Positions 8,768 to 19,711 of a stretch of 48,109 nucleotides of DNA are shown piece after piece. The notes beneath the pieces were generated by a model. The model was not told the origin of the DNA. It made no database searches and worked only from the letters and a program-made list of their open reading frames with translations. This DNA is from Pseudomonadota bacterium (lineage in GTDB: Bacteria > Pseudomonadota > Gammaproteobacteria > Steroidobacterales > Steroidobacteraceae). Each line of letters opens with the position of its first letter. Positions within the stretch are counted from its first letter, which is position 1. Made by a program: the position numbers and the translations under genes. The stretch covers positions 1-48,109 of the forward strand of contig CANFSB010000010.1 of the NCBI GenBank assembly GCA_947449495.1. The letters are read 5' to 3'.

Positions 8768-9598
8768 TTAGTGGACGTCGCGCCAGTACTCGCGCTTAAG
8801 CAACCACGCAAAGCCCGTGAAGACCAGCAGGAACAACACGACCCAGATGCCCAAGGCGCCGCGCTGCAGTTGCGACGGCTCGCCGGCGTAAGACAGGTAG
8901 TTCACTGTGTCACGCACGAACGCGTCGTACTTCTCGGGTGACAGCGAACCGGCAGCGACTTCATCAAACCGCTCTACTACGGGACCGCCGCCGTGACCAC
9001 CGACCGTGCCGTGCTCTGCGAACACCGCGCGCTTGACGCCCTCAAGCTCGGACAGCACCGCCGGCATGGCCGCACCCGGCAGCGCCAGGTTGTTGCTCTT
9101 GGTGGCAGTGCTCTCGTCGACGTAGAAGCCCTTGAGGAACTGGAAGACGTAGTCGCTACCCTTGGAACGGGTGATGAGCGACAGATCTGGCGGCAGCTTG
9201 CCAAACCACGCCTCAGCATCGGCCTTGGGGAAGTTGACCATCATGTAGTCGGTGGGCTTTGCGCCATCCGGCATGAGGTTCTTGCGCAGCAGATCGTCGG
9301 GAATGCCCAGGTCCTTGGCCATGCGCTCGTAACGCAGGTACTTGAGCGAGTGGCAGCTGGCGCAGTAGTTGGCGAAGTTGGCCGCACCGCGTTGCAGTGA
9401 GGCCTGATCGCCGATCTGATTATTGGCTTTCCAGTCCTGCCAGTTGACGTGAGCCGGCTCACCGCCATGACCCTCGGCCTCAGCTGCCATGGCAGCCGGT
9501 GCAAGCATCAGCGGCGCCAACAACAAGGGTGCCAGCAGACGCACAGAGAAGCCGCTGCGGCGGCGCGTGATGCGGGTGCTCATCTGGATTTCACTCAT
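8768..9598 (-). CDS. petC: Cytochrome c1 subunit of ubiquinol-cytochrome c reductase
   Basis: A 276-residue periplasmic heme subunit of complex III, passing electrons from the Rieske centre to soluble cytochrome c. It has a hydrophobic signal segment at about residues 15-38. The heme motif is NYCASCHSLKYLRYERM, and PGAAMPAVLSELEGV probably holds the axial Met. A C-terminal membrane anchor (GIWVVLFLLVFTGFAWLL) precedes the basic tail. The start overlaps the petB stop by 8 bases (ATGAGTGA), so it is translationally coupled as third gene of petABC. It is followed by sspB, a conserved arrangement in beta- and gammaproteobacteria. Confidence 0.95.
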   Translation of the reverse strand: MSEIQMSTRITRRRSGFSVRLLAPLLLAPLMLAPAAMAAEAEGHGGEPAHVNWQDWKANNQIGDQASLQRGAANFANYCASCHSLKYLRYERMAKDLGIPDDLLRKNLMPDGAKPTDYMMVNFPKADAEAWFGKLPPDLSLITRSKGSDYVFQFLKGFYVDESTATKSNNLALPGAAMPAVLSELEGVKRAVFAEHGTVGGHGGGPVVERFDEVAAGSLSPEKYDAFVRDTVNYLSYAGEPSQLQRGALGIWVVLFLLVFTGFAWLLKREYWRDVH

Positions 9599-10844
9599 GG
9601 TCGTAAGTCAGGCGGGTCGGCACCGGCTTGACCGGGTCCAGACGGGTGTAGATGGGCATCAACACGAAGAACGCGAAGTAGACCACCGAGCAGATACGCG
9701 CCAACGTGGTGTACAGCGGCGACGGCGGCATCAGGCCCAGATAACCCAAGGTCACAAAGGAGATGACGAACAGCGTCAGCGCCGTTTTCCACATCCAGCC
9801 GCGATAGCGGATAGAACGCACCGGCGCACGGTCGAGCCAGGGCAACAGCACCAGGCAGACCAGCGACAGCGCCATGGCCAGCGCACCGAGCTGCTGGTCG
9901 GGCACTGCACGCAGAATTGCGTAGAAGGGCGTGAAGTACCACACCGGTGCGATGTGATCCGGCGTCGACATGGCGTTGGCCACTTCGAAGTTAGGCTTCT
10001 CCAGGAAGATGCCGCCGAAGGTGGGGATGAAGAACACCACGATGCAGAACAGCGTCAGGAACACGCCCACACCGAACACATCCTTGATGGTGTAGTACGG
10101 GTGGAACGCAATGCCGTCAACCGGGTTGCCCTTGGCATCCTTGTTGTCTTTGATCTCGACGCCATCGGGATTGTTGGAACCGGTTTCATGCAGCGCCACC
10201 AGATGCAGCGCGACCAGCAGCAACAGCACCAACGGCACGGCCACAACGTGCAGCGAGAAGAAGCGATTGAGAGTGGCGTCGGCAATGCCATAGTCACCGC
10301 GGATCCACTCGACCAGGCCCGGCCCGATGACCGGAATGGTGCCGAACAGATTGACGATCACCTGCGCGCCCCAGAACGACATGTTGCCCCAAGGCAGCAC
10401 ATAGCCCATGAAGGCCTCAGCCATCAGCGCCAGATAGATGACCATGCCGAACAGCCACAGCAGTTCGCGCGGGGCTTTGTACGACCCGTACAGCATCGCG
10501 CGGAACATGTGCAGATAGACAACGATGAAGAACGCCGAAGCGCCGGTGCTGTGCAGATAGCGCAGCAGCCAGCCATAAGGCACCTCACGCATGATGTACT
10601 CGACAGAGTCGAAGGCAGTGGCTTCACCAACCTTGTAGTGCATCGTGAGGAAGACGCCGGTAATCAACTGCATGACCAGCACCAGCAGTGCCAGCGAGCC
10701 GAAGAAGTACCAGATGTTGAAGTTCTTGGGCGCGTAGTACTCGGTCATCGAGCCCTTGACGAAGGCGTCGACCGGCAAGCGCTTGTTGAGCCAGCCCATG
10801 AAACCGGTACGCGCCGGCACGGTCTCGCTGCTATGACCGCCCAT
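9591..10844 (-). CDS. petB: Cytochrome b subunit of ubiquinol-cytochrome c reductase
   Basis: A 417-residue polytopic membrane protein carrying hemes bL and bH and the quinone sites of the bc1 complex. The histidine pairs are visible in LRYLHSTGASAFFIVVYLHM and in RFFSLHVVAVPL..LVALHLVAL. The Qo-site motif reads PVWY (in HIAPVWYFTPFYAILRA) instead of the mitochondrial PEWY. The petA stop and petB start share one base (TAATG). Length and hydropathy are normal for the bacterial family. Confidence 0.95.
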   Translation of the reverse strand: MGGHSSETVPARTGFMGWLNKRLPVDAFVKGSMTEYYAPKNFNIWYFFGSLALLVLVMQLITGVFLTMHYKVGEATAFDSVEYIMREVPYGWLLRYLHSTGASAFFIVVYLHMFRAMLYGSYKAPRELLWLFGMVIYLALMAEAFMGYVLPWGNMSFWGAQVIVNLFGTIPVIGPGLVEWIRGDYGIADATLNRFFSLHVVAVPLVLLLLVALHLVALHETGSNNPDGVEIKDNKDAKGNPVDGIAFHPYYTIKDVFGVGVFLTLFCIVVFFIPTFGGIFLEKPNFEVANAMSTPDHIAPVWYFTPFYAILRAVPDQQLGALAMALSLVCLVLLPWLDRAPVRSIRYRGWMWKTALTLFVISFVTLGYLGLMPPSPLYTTLARICSVVYFAFFVLMPIYTRLDPVKPVPTRLTYDHE

Positions 10845-11482
10845 TATGCGGCTCCCTGAACTGCATCATCCTTGCCGATGATCAGTGTGCTGTCGTTGCT
10901 GAAAGAATAAGGCGGGATGCGCAGATTGACCGAGGCGGGCGAGCCTTGGAACACGCGGCCGGCCAGATCGAAACGCGAACCGTGGCAGGGGCAGAAGAAG
11001 CCGCCCGGCCAGTCTGCGCCCAGCTCTGGCTGCGCCTTCTCGAACCGCGCCTTGGGCAGGCAGCCCAGGTGCGTGCAATTGCCGATGACCACCAGGAACT
11101 GGTCGCGCACTGCGCGATTGACGTTGGTGGCATAAGCGGGCTGTTCGGAGGCCTTGGAGCCCGGGTCTTTTAGCTGACCATCGTGGCCCGGCAAACTGGC
11201 AATCATTTCCGGCGTGCGGTGCACGACATAGATGGCCTGCTTGCGCCAAGTGAGCGTGACCATCTGGCCCGGCTCAAGCTTGGTGACATCGACATCAACC
11301 GGAGCACCCAGCGCGCGGGCGCGCTCGGAGGGGCTCCAGGAAGCGATGAAGGGCACTGCGGCAAAGGCTGCGCCAAGCGCGCCTAGGGCAGTGGTGGCTT
11401 GCGTCAGAAAAACCCGACGGCTGCTGTCCACCGCAGGGGTTTCGGGGCTGCCGTGCAGGGCGCCGCCGCTGGTGTCGCTCAT
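10844..11482 (-). CDS. petA: Rieske iron-sulfur subunit of ubiquinol-cytochrome c reductase
   Basis: A 212-residue protein with an N-terminal SSRRVFL twin-arginine segment and one membrane helix (TTALGALGAAFAAVPFIASW), as expected for a Tat-inserted Rieske protein. The [2Fe-2S] cluster ligands are in CTHLGC and CPCHGS. The start ATG 11482 is the first that gives a normal Rieske N-terminus; the open frame continues over 250 codons upstream, but that part is antisense to the divergent protease gene. First gene of petABC-sspB. A perfect TATAAT lies 30 bases upstream of the start. Confidence 0.95.
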   Translation of the reverse strand: MSDTSGGALHGSPETPAVDSSRRVFLTQATTALGALGAAFAAVPFIASWSPSERARALGAPVDVDVTKLEPGQMVTLTWRKQAIYVVHRTPEMIASLPGHDGQLKDPGSKASEQPAYATNVNRAVRDQFLVVIGNCTHLGCLPKARFEKAQPELGADWPGGFFCPCHGSRFDLAGRVFQGSPASVNLRIPPYSFSNDSTLIIGKDDAVQGAA

Positions 11483-11512
11483 GGATCTCGGCTCGTAGGT
11501 GAAAACCGGCGC

Positions 11513-11518
11513 ATTATA
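11513..11518 (-). promoter_or_regulatory. -10 box for petABC
   Basis: Reverse-strand TATAAT, 30 bases before the petA start codon. The -35 region is poor (GTCAAA at 17-base spacing). The element lies in the 72-base gap between petA and the divergent DegS-like gene. Confidence 0.5.
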
Positions 11519-11554
11519 CACAATCAGGTTCGGGCTTTGACTGTGAGCTGGTGC

Positions 11555-12790
11555 ATGTTTAACAACCCGTTGAGACACACAACTCTGTTCTGGCTGGCAT
11601 GGGCTGCAGCGGGGCTGCTGGGCGCCTTGTTGGCCATCCGCCAGTGGCCGAGTTTGTTGCACACGCAAGCACCAGCTGCTGCTGCCAGCACAGCCAGCGT
11701 CTTGCCACCCACCGAACGACCGACGGCGACGCTGGTTGCGGCACATTCCAAGCCGGCCTTCGGTCCCTCTGACGAGGCAGATGGCGACACACCTGCGTTG
11801 GTTGCTCAGCCGCCTGTCACCACCTATGCCCCGGCCGTGCAAGTCAGCGCGCCCGCGGTCGTCAACATCTTCACGCAAGGCAAGGTCACCGAACGCGTGC
11901 CGCCGACCGGGCTGGAACAGTTGATGCCAGGCGCGATGCCGCCGCGCTACCGCCAGCGGATCCAACAGGGCCTGGGCTCGGGCGTCATCGTCGATGCGCA
12001 AGGTCATATTGTCACCAACAATCATGTGATCGCCGGTGCCGACAAAATCCAAGTGCAGCTGGCCGACGGTCGCAGCGGTGATGCAGAGGTCGTCGGTCGT
12101 GATCCCTATACAGATCTGGCCGTGCTGCGCGTGCGCTTGGCGCACCTGCCGGTGATGCAACTGGGTCGTTCGGATCGTTTGCAAGTCGGCGATGTGGTGC
12201 TGGCCATCGGCAGTCCACTGGGGCTGACGCAAACCGTCACACACGGGATCATCAGCGCGACCGGTCGTGCTGATCTGGGCGTGGCCACCTTCGAAAACTT
12301 CATCCAGACCGATGCGGCCATCAACGAAGGCAACTCCGGTGGTGCGCTGGTCGATGTAAGTGGCGCACTGATCGGTATCAACACAGCGGTGCTGGGCAAG
12401 AATCGCGGCGCCGAGGGAATTAGTCTGGCCATTCCGGTGGATCTGGTGCGCGGCGTGATGCGCGAGATACTCAGCAAGGGACGCGTGGTGCGCGGTTGGA
12501 TCGGCATCATCCCAGTTAATGCCGAAGCAGCACGTGCTGCACAGCTGGGCTATCCGGCAGGCAGTGTGGTGATCGACGATCTGTACATCGACTCACCGGC
12601 GCTGCGCGCCGGACTGGATGTCAACGATCGCGTGGTGTCGGTCGACGGCAAGCCAATACGTAATGCTCAAGACGCCACGGCGCAGATCGCTCTGCGGCCG
12701 CCGGGCAGCAGCATCAAGCTCAGCGGTATGCGCGGCACCCAGCGCTTTGATACCGAGCTCAAAGTCATCGAGATGCCAACGGCCCGCTGA
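11555..12790 (+). CDS. DegS/AlgW-like periplasmic serine protease (HtrA family, one PDZ)
   Basis: A 411-residue HtrA-family protease with an N-terminal membrane anchor (about residues 9-27) and a low-complexity Ala/Pro/Thr linker. The trypsin-like domain has catalytic His157 (VTNNHVIAG), Asp187 (YTDLAVLRV) and Ser261 (EGNSGGAL). A single PDZ domain follows ([33 protein letters not shown]). The anchored, one-PDZ layout is that of DegS/AlgW, which cut anti-sigma factor RseA/MucA in the envelope stress cascade; that role is inferred. I used ATG 11555; a GTG 12 bases upstream is also in frame. It ends 14 bases before the convergent murA stop, with a small GC hairpin at 12782-12798. Confidence 0.87.
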   Translation: MFNNPLRHTTLFWLAWAAAGLLGALLAIRQWPSLLHTQAPAAAASTASVLPPTERPTATLVAAHSKPAFGPSDEADGDTPALVAQPPVTTYAPAVQVSAPAVVNIFTQGKVTERVPPTGLEQLMPGAMPPRYRQRIQQGLGSGVIVDAQGHIVTNNHVIAGADKIQVQLADGRSGDAEVVGRDPYTDLAVLRVRLAHLPVMQLGRSDRLQVGDVVLAIGSPLGLTQTVTHGIISATGRADLGVATFENFIQTDAAINEGNSGGALVDVSGALIGINTAVLGKNRGAEGISLAIPVDLVRGVMREILSKGRVVRGWIGIIPVNAEAARAAQLGYPAGSVVIDDLYIDSPALRAGLDVNDRVVSVDGKPIRNAQDATAQIALRPPGSSIKLSGMRGTQRFDTELKVIEMPTAR

Positions 12791-12804
12791 CTGCGGGCGC
12801 CAAG

Positions 12805-14305
<1,501 letters not shown>

Positions 14306-14362
14306 GGTGGGCCTCGGGCCAAGTCGGGGGCGCTAATCTTAAGCTATGATCGACCTTCTGAC

Positions 14363-15352
14363 ATGAACACCGCCCCCCACATCCCGGCCGCAACCCTGAT
14401 CGACGCTGGTCGGCGCACCCTCGATATCGAAGCGCGTGCTGTCCAGGCACTGGCCGGTCGCATCGACGAGCAGTTCGCCAGCGCCTGCCAACTGTGTCTG
14501 GGCGCCACCGGGCGCGTGGTTGTCACCGGACTGGGAAAGTCGGGTCATGTAGGGGGCAAGATCGCCGCCACGTTGGCCAGCACCGGCACACCCTCGTTCT
14601 TTTTGCATGCGACTGAAGCGGCACATGGCGATCTGGGCATGGTGTCGCGCGGCGACGTGGTCATCGCAATCTCCAACTCCGGCGAAACCCCTGAAGTGGT
14701 GATGCTGCTGCCGCACCTTAAGCGACTGGGCTTGCCGGTGATCGCCATCACCGGTGGCAGCACCTCCACGCTGGCGCAAGCCGCCAACGTCAATCTGGAC
14801 GTCAGCGTTGCCGAAGAAGCCTGTCCGCACAATCTGGCGCCCACCGCCAGCACCACAGCCACGCTGGCTATGGGTGATGCGTTGGCTATCGCCTTGCTCG
14901 AAGCACGCGGCTTCACCCCCGAAGACTTTGCCCGTTCGCATCCCGGTGGCAGCCTCGGCCGCAAGCTGCTGCTGCATGTTGCCGATGTCATGCGCAGCGG
15001 CGATGAACTGCCCTGCGTGGGCCCGCAGACCGCGCTGGCAGCGGGTCTGATCGAAATGACCCGCAAGCGCTTGGGCCTTACTGCTGTGGTCGATGCGCAG
15101 CAGCGCGTATTGGGCGTGTTCACCGATGGTGATCTGCGCCGTGTCATCGATCGTCAAGTCGATTTGCATGCCACCACCATGCAGCACGTGATGACCGCCA
15201 ACCCGCGCTGCATCCAAGCGCAGGCGTTGGCAGCAGAGGCCGTTAACCTTATGGAGCAGCACGGCATCACCGCACTGTTGGTGGTCGATGCATCGCAGCA
15301 ACTGGTGGGCGTTCTCAACATCCACGATCTGCTGCGCGCAGGAGTCGTCTGA
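14363..15352 (+). CDS. kdsD: D-arabinose 5-phosphate isomerase KdsD (KpsF/GutQ family)
   Basis: A 329-residue enzyme converting ribulose 5-phosphate to arabinose 5-phosphate, the first step to Kdo of lipopolysaccharide. It has an N-terminal SIS domain (VVTGLGKSGHVGGKIAATLASTG, AISNSGETPEVV), the HPGGSLGRKLL motif between domains, and two CBS motifs. The frame is open upstream but there it opposes ibaG, so ATG 14363 is used. A TATGAT sequence at 14345-14350 could be its -10. First gene of a block through zapE; shares one base with kdsC (TGATG). Confidence 0.93.
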   Translation: MNTAPHIPAATLIDAGRRTLDIEARAVQALAGRIDEQFASACQLCLGATGRVVVTGLGKSGHVGGKIAATLASTGTPSFFLHATEAAHGDLGMVSRGDVVIAISNSGETPEVVMLLPHLKRLGLPVIAITGGSTSTLAQAANVNLDVSVAEEACPHNLAPTASTTATLAMGDALAIALLEARGFTPEDFARSHPGGSLGRKLLLHVADVMRSGDELPCVGPQTALAAGLIEMTRKRLGLTAVVDAQQRVLGVFTDGDLRRVIDRQVDLHATTMQHVMTANPRCIQAQALAAEAVNLMEQHGITALLVVDASQQLVGVLNIHDLLRAGVV

Positions 15353-15870
15353 TGGCTGCGCGCCGCAAGGCTGTGCGCCTTACTGCCGCACTGGCCCAAC
15401 GCCTGCGTTTGCTGGTGCTCGACTGCGACGGCGTACTCACTGATGGCGCGCTGTATTTCGGTGCCAGCGGTGAACAACTCAAAGTCTTTCATGTGCGCGA
15501 CGGCCACGGCATCAAGCAAGTGCAGGCCGCCGGCATAGAGGTGGCCGTTATCTCGGGTCGCCGCAGTCCGGCGCTCTCCCGCCGCTGTCGTGAGCTGGGT
15601 ATCCGGCACCTCTACCAAGGCGTGGCCGACAAATCCGCCACGCTGGATGTGCTGCTGCGCAAGCTCAAGCTCAGCGACACACAGACTGCCTGCGTGGGCG
15701 ATGACACGCCGGATGTGGCGCTGTTCAAGCGCGCTGCGCTGGCTGTGGCCGTAGCCGATGCACACGTCGATGCGCTGGCCGCCTCACACTGGATCACAAC
15801 ACTGCCTGGTGGTCGCGGCGCAGTACGCGAGGTCTGCGATGCGCTGTTAGCGGCGCGGAGCCGCTCTTGA
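15352..15870 (+). CDS. kdsC: 3-deoxy-manno-octulosonate-8-phosphatase KdsC
   Basis: A 172-residue HAD-superfamily phosphatase that dephosphorylates Kdo 8-phosphate. HAD motif I is LDCDGVLTDGALYF, motif II is VISGRRSP, and motif IV is CVGDDTPDVAL. Length is typical of the tetrameric cap-less C0 HAD subfamily. It overlaps kdsD by one base and lptC by four (TTGA), indicating translational coupling. Confidence 0.95.
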   Translation: MAARRKAVRLTAALAQRLRLLVLDCDGVLTDGALYFGASGEQLKVFHVRDGHGIKQVQAAGIEVAVISGRRSPALSRRCRELGIRHLYQGVADKSATLDVLLRKLKLSDTQTACVGDDTPDVALFKRAALAVAVADAHVDALAASHWITTLPGGRGAVREVCDALLAARSRS

Positions 15871-16427
15871 AAGCGGTCCTGGTGGTGATTGCTGGACTGT
15901 TTCTGGTCGGATTGGCTTTTGTGCTTGGGCGCACCGGCAACGCACCCGGCGCAGTCACGCCGCCCGATGTGGCAGCGGCTCCACCACCCAGTTACGTCGC
16001 ACTCGATGCGCGGCTGCGGCAGAGCGCTGTCGACGGTTCCACGCTCTATACGCTCACTGCAGATCGCTTAGCGCAAGAAACAGGCAGCGGCACACTGCGC
16101 GCCAACACACTTACCCTCAACTACGCCACCGGTGCCGCCAAGCCTTGGACGCTTACCGCGCGCGAAGGGCTGTTGCCAGGCGGCACCACACGCATAGAGC
16201 TGCGCGGTGATGTACAGCTGCGCGGACTGCCGCCAGGTTCACAGCAATCGACTCGCATCGAGTCACAGCGACTGGACTACGACACGCGCAGCCAAATAGT
16301 GCACACCGAATCACCTGTGCATATCGTATGGGGCACACGCGAACTCGACGCACGCGGTTTGACCGCCGATCTGTCCGGCTCACACCTGCAGCTGCAGGCA
16401 GATGTTCATGGCCACTTTAAACCCTGA
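15867..16427 (+). CDS. lptC: LPS export protein LptC
   Basis: A 186-residue bitopic inner-membrane protein: one N-terminal helix (VLVVIAGLFLVGLAFVLG), then a periplasmic beta-jellyroll that passes LPS from LptFG to LptA. Recognisable strands include LYTLTADRLAQE, LTAREGLLPGGTTRIELRGDV and YDTRSQIVHTESPV. The start is TTG 15867, inside the kdsC stop, with GGAG about 7 bases upstream. It overlaps lptA by 26 bases. Sequence identity in this family is low, so the call rests on fold pattern and position. Confidence 0.9.
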   Translation: MKAVLVVIAGLFLVGLAFVLGRTGNAPGAVTPPDVAAAPPPSYVALDARLRQSAVDGSTLYTLTADRLAQETGSGTLRANTLTLNYATGAAKPWTLTAREGLLPGGTTRIELRGDVQLRGLPPGSQQSTRIESQRLDYDTRSQIVHTESPVHIVWGTRELDARGLTADLSGSHLQLQADVHGHFKP

Positions 16428-17079
16428 ACGAACTCTGCTGTGGGTACTGCTGCTGTGTTTGCCCTTGGCAGCATCGGCAGCCAAAACGCCTGCCGCTGCA
16501 ACCGCTGCTGTAGCCACCGTACCCGATATCGTGCTCGATGCCGGATCGTCGCAGATCGACTACAGCGCCAATCGGTTGACCTTTACCGACGTGACCATCT
16601 CGCAAGGGGAACTGCGTATCCGTGCGGACAAAGCGGAAGCCAATGGCACAGGCCTGCGCTTTGACGACAGTCGCTGGGAGTTCAGTGGCAACGTTCGCAT
16701 TGTGTTTCCCAACGGCACGCTCACTGCCACCGATGCCAGCGTGCGCTTCAGCGGCAATCGCATGGCACTGGCGCAGGCACGCGGTGCGCCGGCGCAGTTC
16801 GAGCAGCAGTTGGCATCGCTGCCGCGACCGGTGCGCGGACGTGCCGGTCGTATCGACTTCGACTTCATCGCGCAAACACTCAAGCTATCGCAGGACGCAT
16901 GGCTGTTTGATGGTCGCAATGAGATGGCCAGTCCCGCGTTGCTCTACGATATACGCGAGCAAGTAGCGCGCAGCGAAACCAAGCCCGGTGCCGGCGAGCG
17001 CGTCCAGATCACCATCCGCCCAGAGTCCGGCGACCCCATCGCGCCGCCCTCACCTGCCAAGCCCGGTGACAAGCGATGA
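16402..17079 (+). CDS. lptA: Periplasmic LPS transport protein LptA
   Basis: A 225-residue protein with a Sec signal ([16 protein letters not shown]) and an OstA/LptA beta-jellyroll ([34 protein letters not shown] is the hallmark, spanning roughly residues 49-81). LptA forms the periplasmic bridge between LptC and LptD. A proline-rich C-terminal tail of about 25 residues is longer than in E. coli. ATG codons at 16402 and 16408 are both plausible starts. It overlaps lptB by 4 bases (ATGA). Confidence 0.9.
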   Translation: MFMATLNPERTLLWVLLLCLPLAASAAKTPAAATAAVATVPDIVLDAGSSQIDYSANRLTFTDVTISQGELRIRADKAEANGTGLRFDDSRWEFSGNVRIVFPNGTLTATDASVRFSGNRMALAQARGAPAQFEQQLASLPRPVRGRAGRIDFDFIAQTLKLSQDAWLFDGRNEMASPALLYDIREQVARSETKPGAGERVQITIRPESGDPIAPPSPAKPGDKR

Positions 17080-17801
17080 GCACACTGGTCGCCAGTCATT
17101 TGCAAAAAGCCTACAAAGGCCGGCGTGTGGTGCAAGACCTGTCGTTGGAGGTCAAGGCTGGCGAAGTGGTTGGCCTGCTGGGCCCCAACGGTGCAGGCAA
17201 GACCACTGCTTTTTACATGATCTCGGGCTTGGTACAGGCAGACGCTGGTACCGTGCTGCTCGATGATGCGGATGTCACGCCGCTGCCCATGCACCGCCGG
17301 GCCCAACTGGGCCTAGGCTATTTGCCGCAAGAGGCCTCGGTGTTTCGCCGACTGTCGGTCGAGGACAACGTTCGGGCCATCCTGGAGACGCGCAGCGATC
17401 TGGATCGCGCCGGCCGCGAACAACAACTCGAAACACTGCTCACTGATCTGCGCATCGACCGGGTACGCAGCAGTGCAGGCCAGTCGCTATCAGGCGGCGA
17501 ACGACGGCGCGTCGAGATCGCCCGCGCCCTAGCAGCCAATCCGCGCTTCATGCTGCTGGACGAACCCTTCGCCGGCGTCGACCCCATTTCAGTCATCGAT
17601 ATCCAACGACTGATCAGCGATCTGGCAGCGCGTGGCATCGGCGTGCTCATCACCGATCACAACGTGCGGGAGACGCTGGGCGTCTGCAACCGCGCTTATA
17701 TCGTCGACCGCGGAACTGTGATCGCGTCGGGATCTGCAGCGGAAATCCTTGCCAACGCACAAGTGCGTGAGGTGTACTTGGGAGAGAATTTCCGGATGTG
17801 A
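17076..17801 (+). CDS. lptB: LPS export ABC transporter ATP-binding protein LptB
   Basis: A 241-residue ABC ATPase powering LPS extraction with LptFG. Walker A is GPNGAGKTT, the Q-loop lies in [17 protein letters not shown], the ABC signature is [15 protein letters not shown], Walker B is [13 protein letters not shown], and the switch His is in [10 protein letters not shown]. The sequence closely follows the LptB subfamily. Last of the overlapping kdsD-lptB genes; rpoN begins 91 bases later. Confidence 0.97.
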   Translation: MSTLVASHLQKAYKGRRVVQDLSLEVKAGEVVGLLGPNGAGKTTAFYMISGLVQADAGTVLLDDADVTPLPMHRRAQLGLGYLPQEASVFRRLSVEDNVRAILETRSDLDRAGREQQLETLLTDLRIDRVRSSAGQSLSGGERRRVEIARALAANPRFMLLDEPFAGVDPISVIDIQRLISDLAARGIGVLITDHNVRETLGVCNRAYIVDRGTVIASGSAAEILANAQVREVYLGENFRM

Positions 17802-17892
17802 GCCGGAAATTTATTTTCTCAATACATTCAAGGGGTTGAAATCCTACACTCCCCCGGGAACGCCACCCGGACACGGCAGGTAGGCACGAATC

Positions 17893-19374
17893 ATGCTTAA
17901 GACCTCGCTACAGCTGCGGATGAGCCAGCAGCTGACGATGACGCCGCAGCTGCAACAGGCCATCCGCCTGCTGCAGATGCCCGCCATCGAATTGCAGGCA
18001 CACATCAACGAACTGCTCGAAAGCAACGTGATGCTCGAGGCCGACGAAGAGGCCGACCCACTCACCAGTTTCGAATCCTTGGGTGCCGCACCCCACGAAG
18101 AAGCATCGGCCCAGCCGCAGGGCGACGATAGCGAGATGTCCTCGGCGTCTGCTGAGACCGAGCCCGAACCCACTGTCGAAATCGTCGACGACGTCTGGGA
18201 TGAACGCAGTGCCAGTGCCTCAGACACGCCGTACAACCCCGAAGACGATGATCGCGGTCAGGACTTCAGTGATGCCTCGAGTGAAACGCTGCAAGAGCAC
18301 TTGCTGTGGCAGCTCGAAATGGAAAAGCTCGGCACGCGCCAACGCGACATAGGCCGTGCAGTCATCGATGCCATCAACGAAGACGGCTATCTGACGGAGT
18401 CCCTCGATGACATCGTCGCCACGCTGCGACCCGACGTCGAAGCCGACGAAGACGAAATCGATACTGTGCTGACTCTGGTGCAGCGCTTTGACCCTGCCGG
18501 GATTGGTGCGCGAAACCTGTCCGAGTGCGTGCTGCTGCAACTGGACCGCCTCGATCCCAAGACCGCCGGCCTGAGCTTGGCAAGGCGCATCGCAGCGCAG
18601 CATCTGGAACTGCTGGGGCAACGTGACTCCTCGGTGCTCAAGCGCATGCTGGGCATCAGCGACGACGAGCTGGCACAGGCGATGTCTCTGGTGCGCAGCT
18701 GCCATCCAAAACCGGGATCACAGATCAGTTCAAGCCGGCCGGAATACATCGTTCCCGATGTGTTCGTACGCCGCGGCAGTCACGGCTGGACTGTCGAAAT
18801 GAACCCGTCGACACAGCCCCGCGTGCAGGTCAATCAAGCCTATGTCGGCATGCTGGGCGGCCGTTCGCCGGGCCACGCCACACTGCGCGCCCAGTTACAG
18901 GAAGCGCGCTGGCTGCTCAAAAGTCTGGAAATCCGCCAGGACACGCTGATGCGCGTGTCGCGATCTATCGTCGAACGCCAGATTGCCTTCCTTGAGCAAG
19001 GCGATGAGTTTATGAAGCCGATGATCCTGCGGGACATCGCCGAATCCATCGAAATGCACGAATCCACGGTTTCGCGCATTACGTCGGGTAAGTACATGCA
19101 CACGCCACGAGGGGTGTTCGAGCTGCGCTATTTCTTTTCCAGCCACGTCGGTGGCGATGGCGACAGCGCCGAGACCTCGTCCACGGCGATACGGGCCAAA
19201 ATCCGCAAACTTATCCGCGACGAACCACCGGCCACCCCCCTCAGTGATAGCCGGATCGCGGAGCTGCTGTCTAGTGAGGGTATTCCGGTAGCGCGGCGCA
19301 CAGTTGCCAAGTACCGTGAAGCCATGGGGATAGAACCGTCGAACGAACGCAAGCGCGCAATGGCTCGCGTCTAA
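17893..19374 (+). CDS. rpoN: RNA polymerase sigma-54 factor RpoN
   Basis: A 493-residue sigma-54. Region I is the Gln/Leu-rich start (SLQLRMSQQLTMTPQLQQAIRLLQM), region II is a long acidic linker (about residues 50-120), then the core-binding domain (EHLLWQLEMEKLG, RFDPAGIGARNLSECVLLQL). Region III follows, with a helix-turn-helix (SIEMHESTVSRITSGKYMHTPRG region) and the RpoN box ARRTVAKYREAMGI that reads the -24 element. The 91-base upstream gap has no convincing promoter, though the CCGGG..CCCGG inverted repeat may form a small hairpin. Followed by hpf. Confidence 0.97.
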   Translation: MLKTSLQLRMSQQLTMTPQLQQAIRLLQMPAIELQAHINELLESNVMLEADEEADPLTSFESLGAAPHEEASAQPQGDDSEMSSASAETEPEPTVEIVDDVWDERSASASDTPYNPEDDDRGQDFSDASSETLQEHLLWQLEMEKLGTRQRDIGRAVIDAINEDGYLTESLDDIVATLRPDVEADEDEIDTVLTLVQRFDPAGIGARNLSECVLLQLDRLDPKTAGLSLARRIAAQHLELLGQRDSSVLKRMLGISDDELAQAMSLVRSCHPKPGSQISSSRPEYIVPDVFVRRGSHGWTVEMNPSTQPRVQVNQAYVGMLGGRSPGHATLRAQLQEARWLLKSLEIRQDTLMRVSRSIVERQIAFLEQGDEFMKPMILRDIAESIEMHESTVSRITSGKYMHTPRGVFELRYFFSSHVGGDGDSAETSSTAIRAKIRKLIRDEPPATPLSDSRIAELLSSEGIPVARRTVAKYREAMGIEPSNERKRAMARV

Positions 19375-19389
19375 CCAGGAGTGATGCAG

Positions 19390-19710
19390 ATGCAACTCAA
19401 GCTCACCGGACACCATGTCGAGGTTACAGAGGCGCTAAGGGCCTACGTTGAAAAGCGACTGGGGCGCGTCAGCCGCCACTTTGACGAGATCATCGACCTG
19501 CACTGCACACTCACGGTCGAAAAGCTCGAACAGAAAGCCGAAGCCACACTGCATGTGCGCGGCGGCACCATCCATGCCGAAGCCGTCGATGCAAACATGT
19601 ATGCGGCGATTGATGCGCTAGTCGACAAGCTAGATCGCAATGTGGTCAAGCACAAAGAGAAGCTGCAAGATCATCACGCCGAGGAGGCGCGTCGCGCATT
19701 GCGCGGCTGA
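19390..19710 (+). CDS. hpf: Ribosome hibernation-promoting factor HPF (short form)
   Basis: A 106-residue short HPF/YfiA-family protein that promotes ribosome dimerisation or inactivation. The fold is seen in MQLKLTGHHVEVTEALRAYV, VSRHFDEIIDLHCTLTVEKL and VDANMYAAIDALVDKLDRNVVKHKEK. AGGAG at 19377-19381 is 8 bases from ATG 19390, which selects that start over GTG 19381 and ATG 19384. Short form, lacking the C-terminal dimerisation domain of long HPF. Located just behind rpoN as in many proteobacteria; rapZ begins 2 bases after its stop, with no ptsN between. Confidence 0.95.
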   Translation: MQLKLTGHHVEVTEALRAYVEKRLGRVSRHFDEIIDLHCTLTVEKLEQKAEATLHVRGGTIHAEAVDANMYAAIDALVDKLDRNVVKHKEKLQDHHAEEARRALRG

Positions 19711-19711
19711 T

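Noticed and set aside
9489-10859. Plus-strand frame of 456 codons opposite petB
   Set aside because: His/Gln/Asp-rich composition of an antisense shadow; petB is unambiguous on the other strand.
10844-12244. Long minus-strand frame extending petA by 254 codons
   Set aside because: The extension is antisense to the DegS-like gene; the Rieske N-terminus with its twin-Arg segment begins at 11482.
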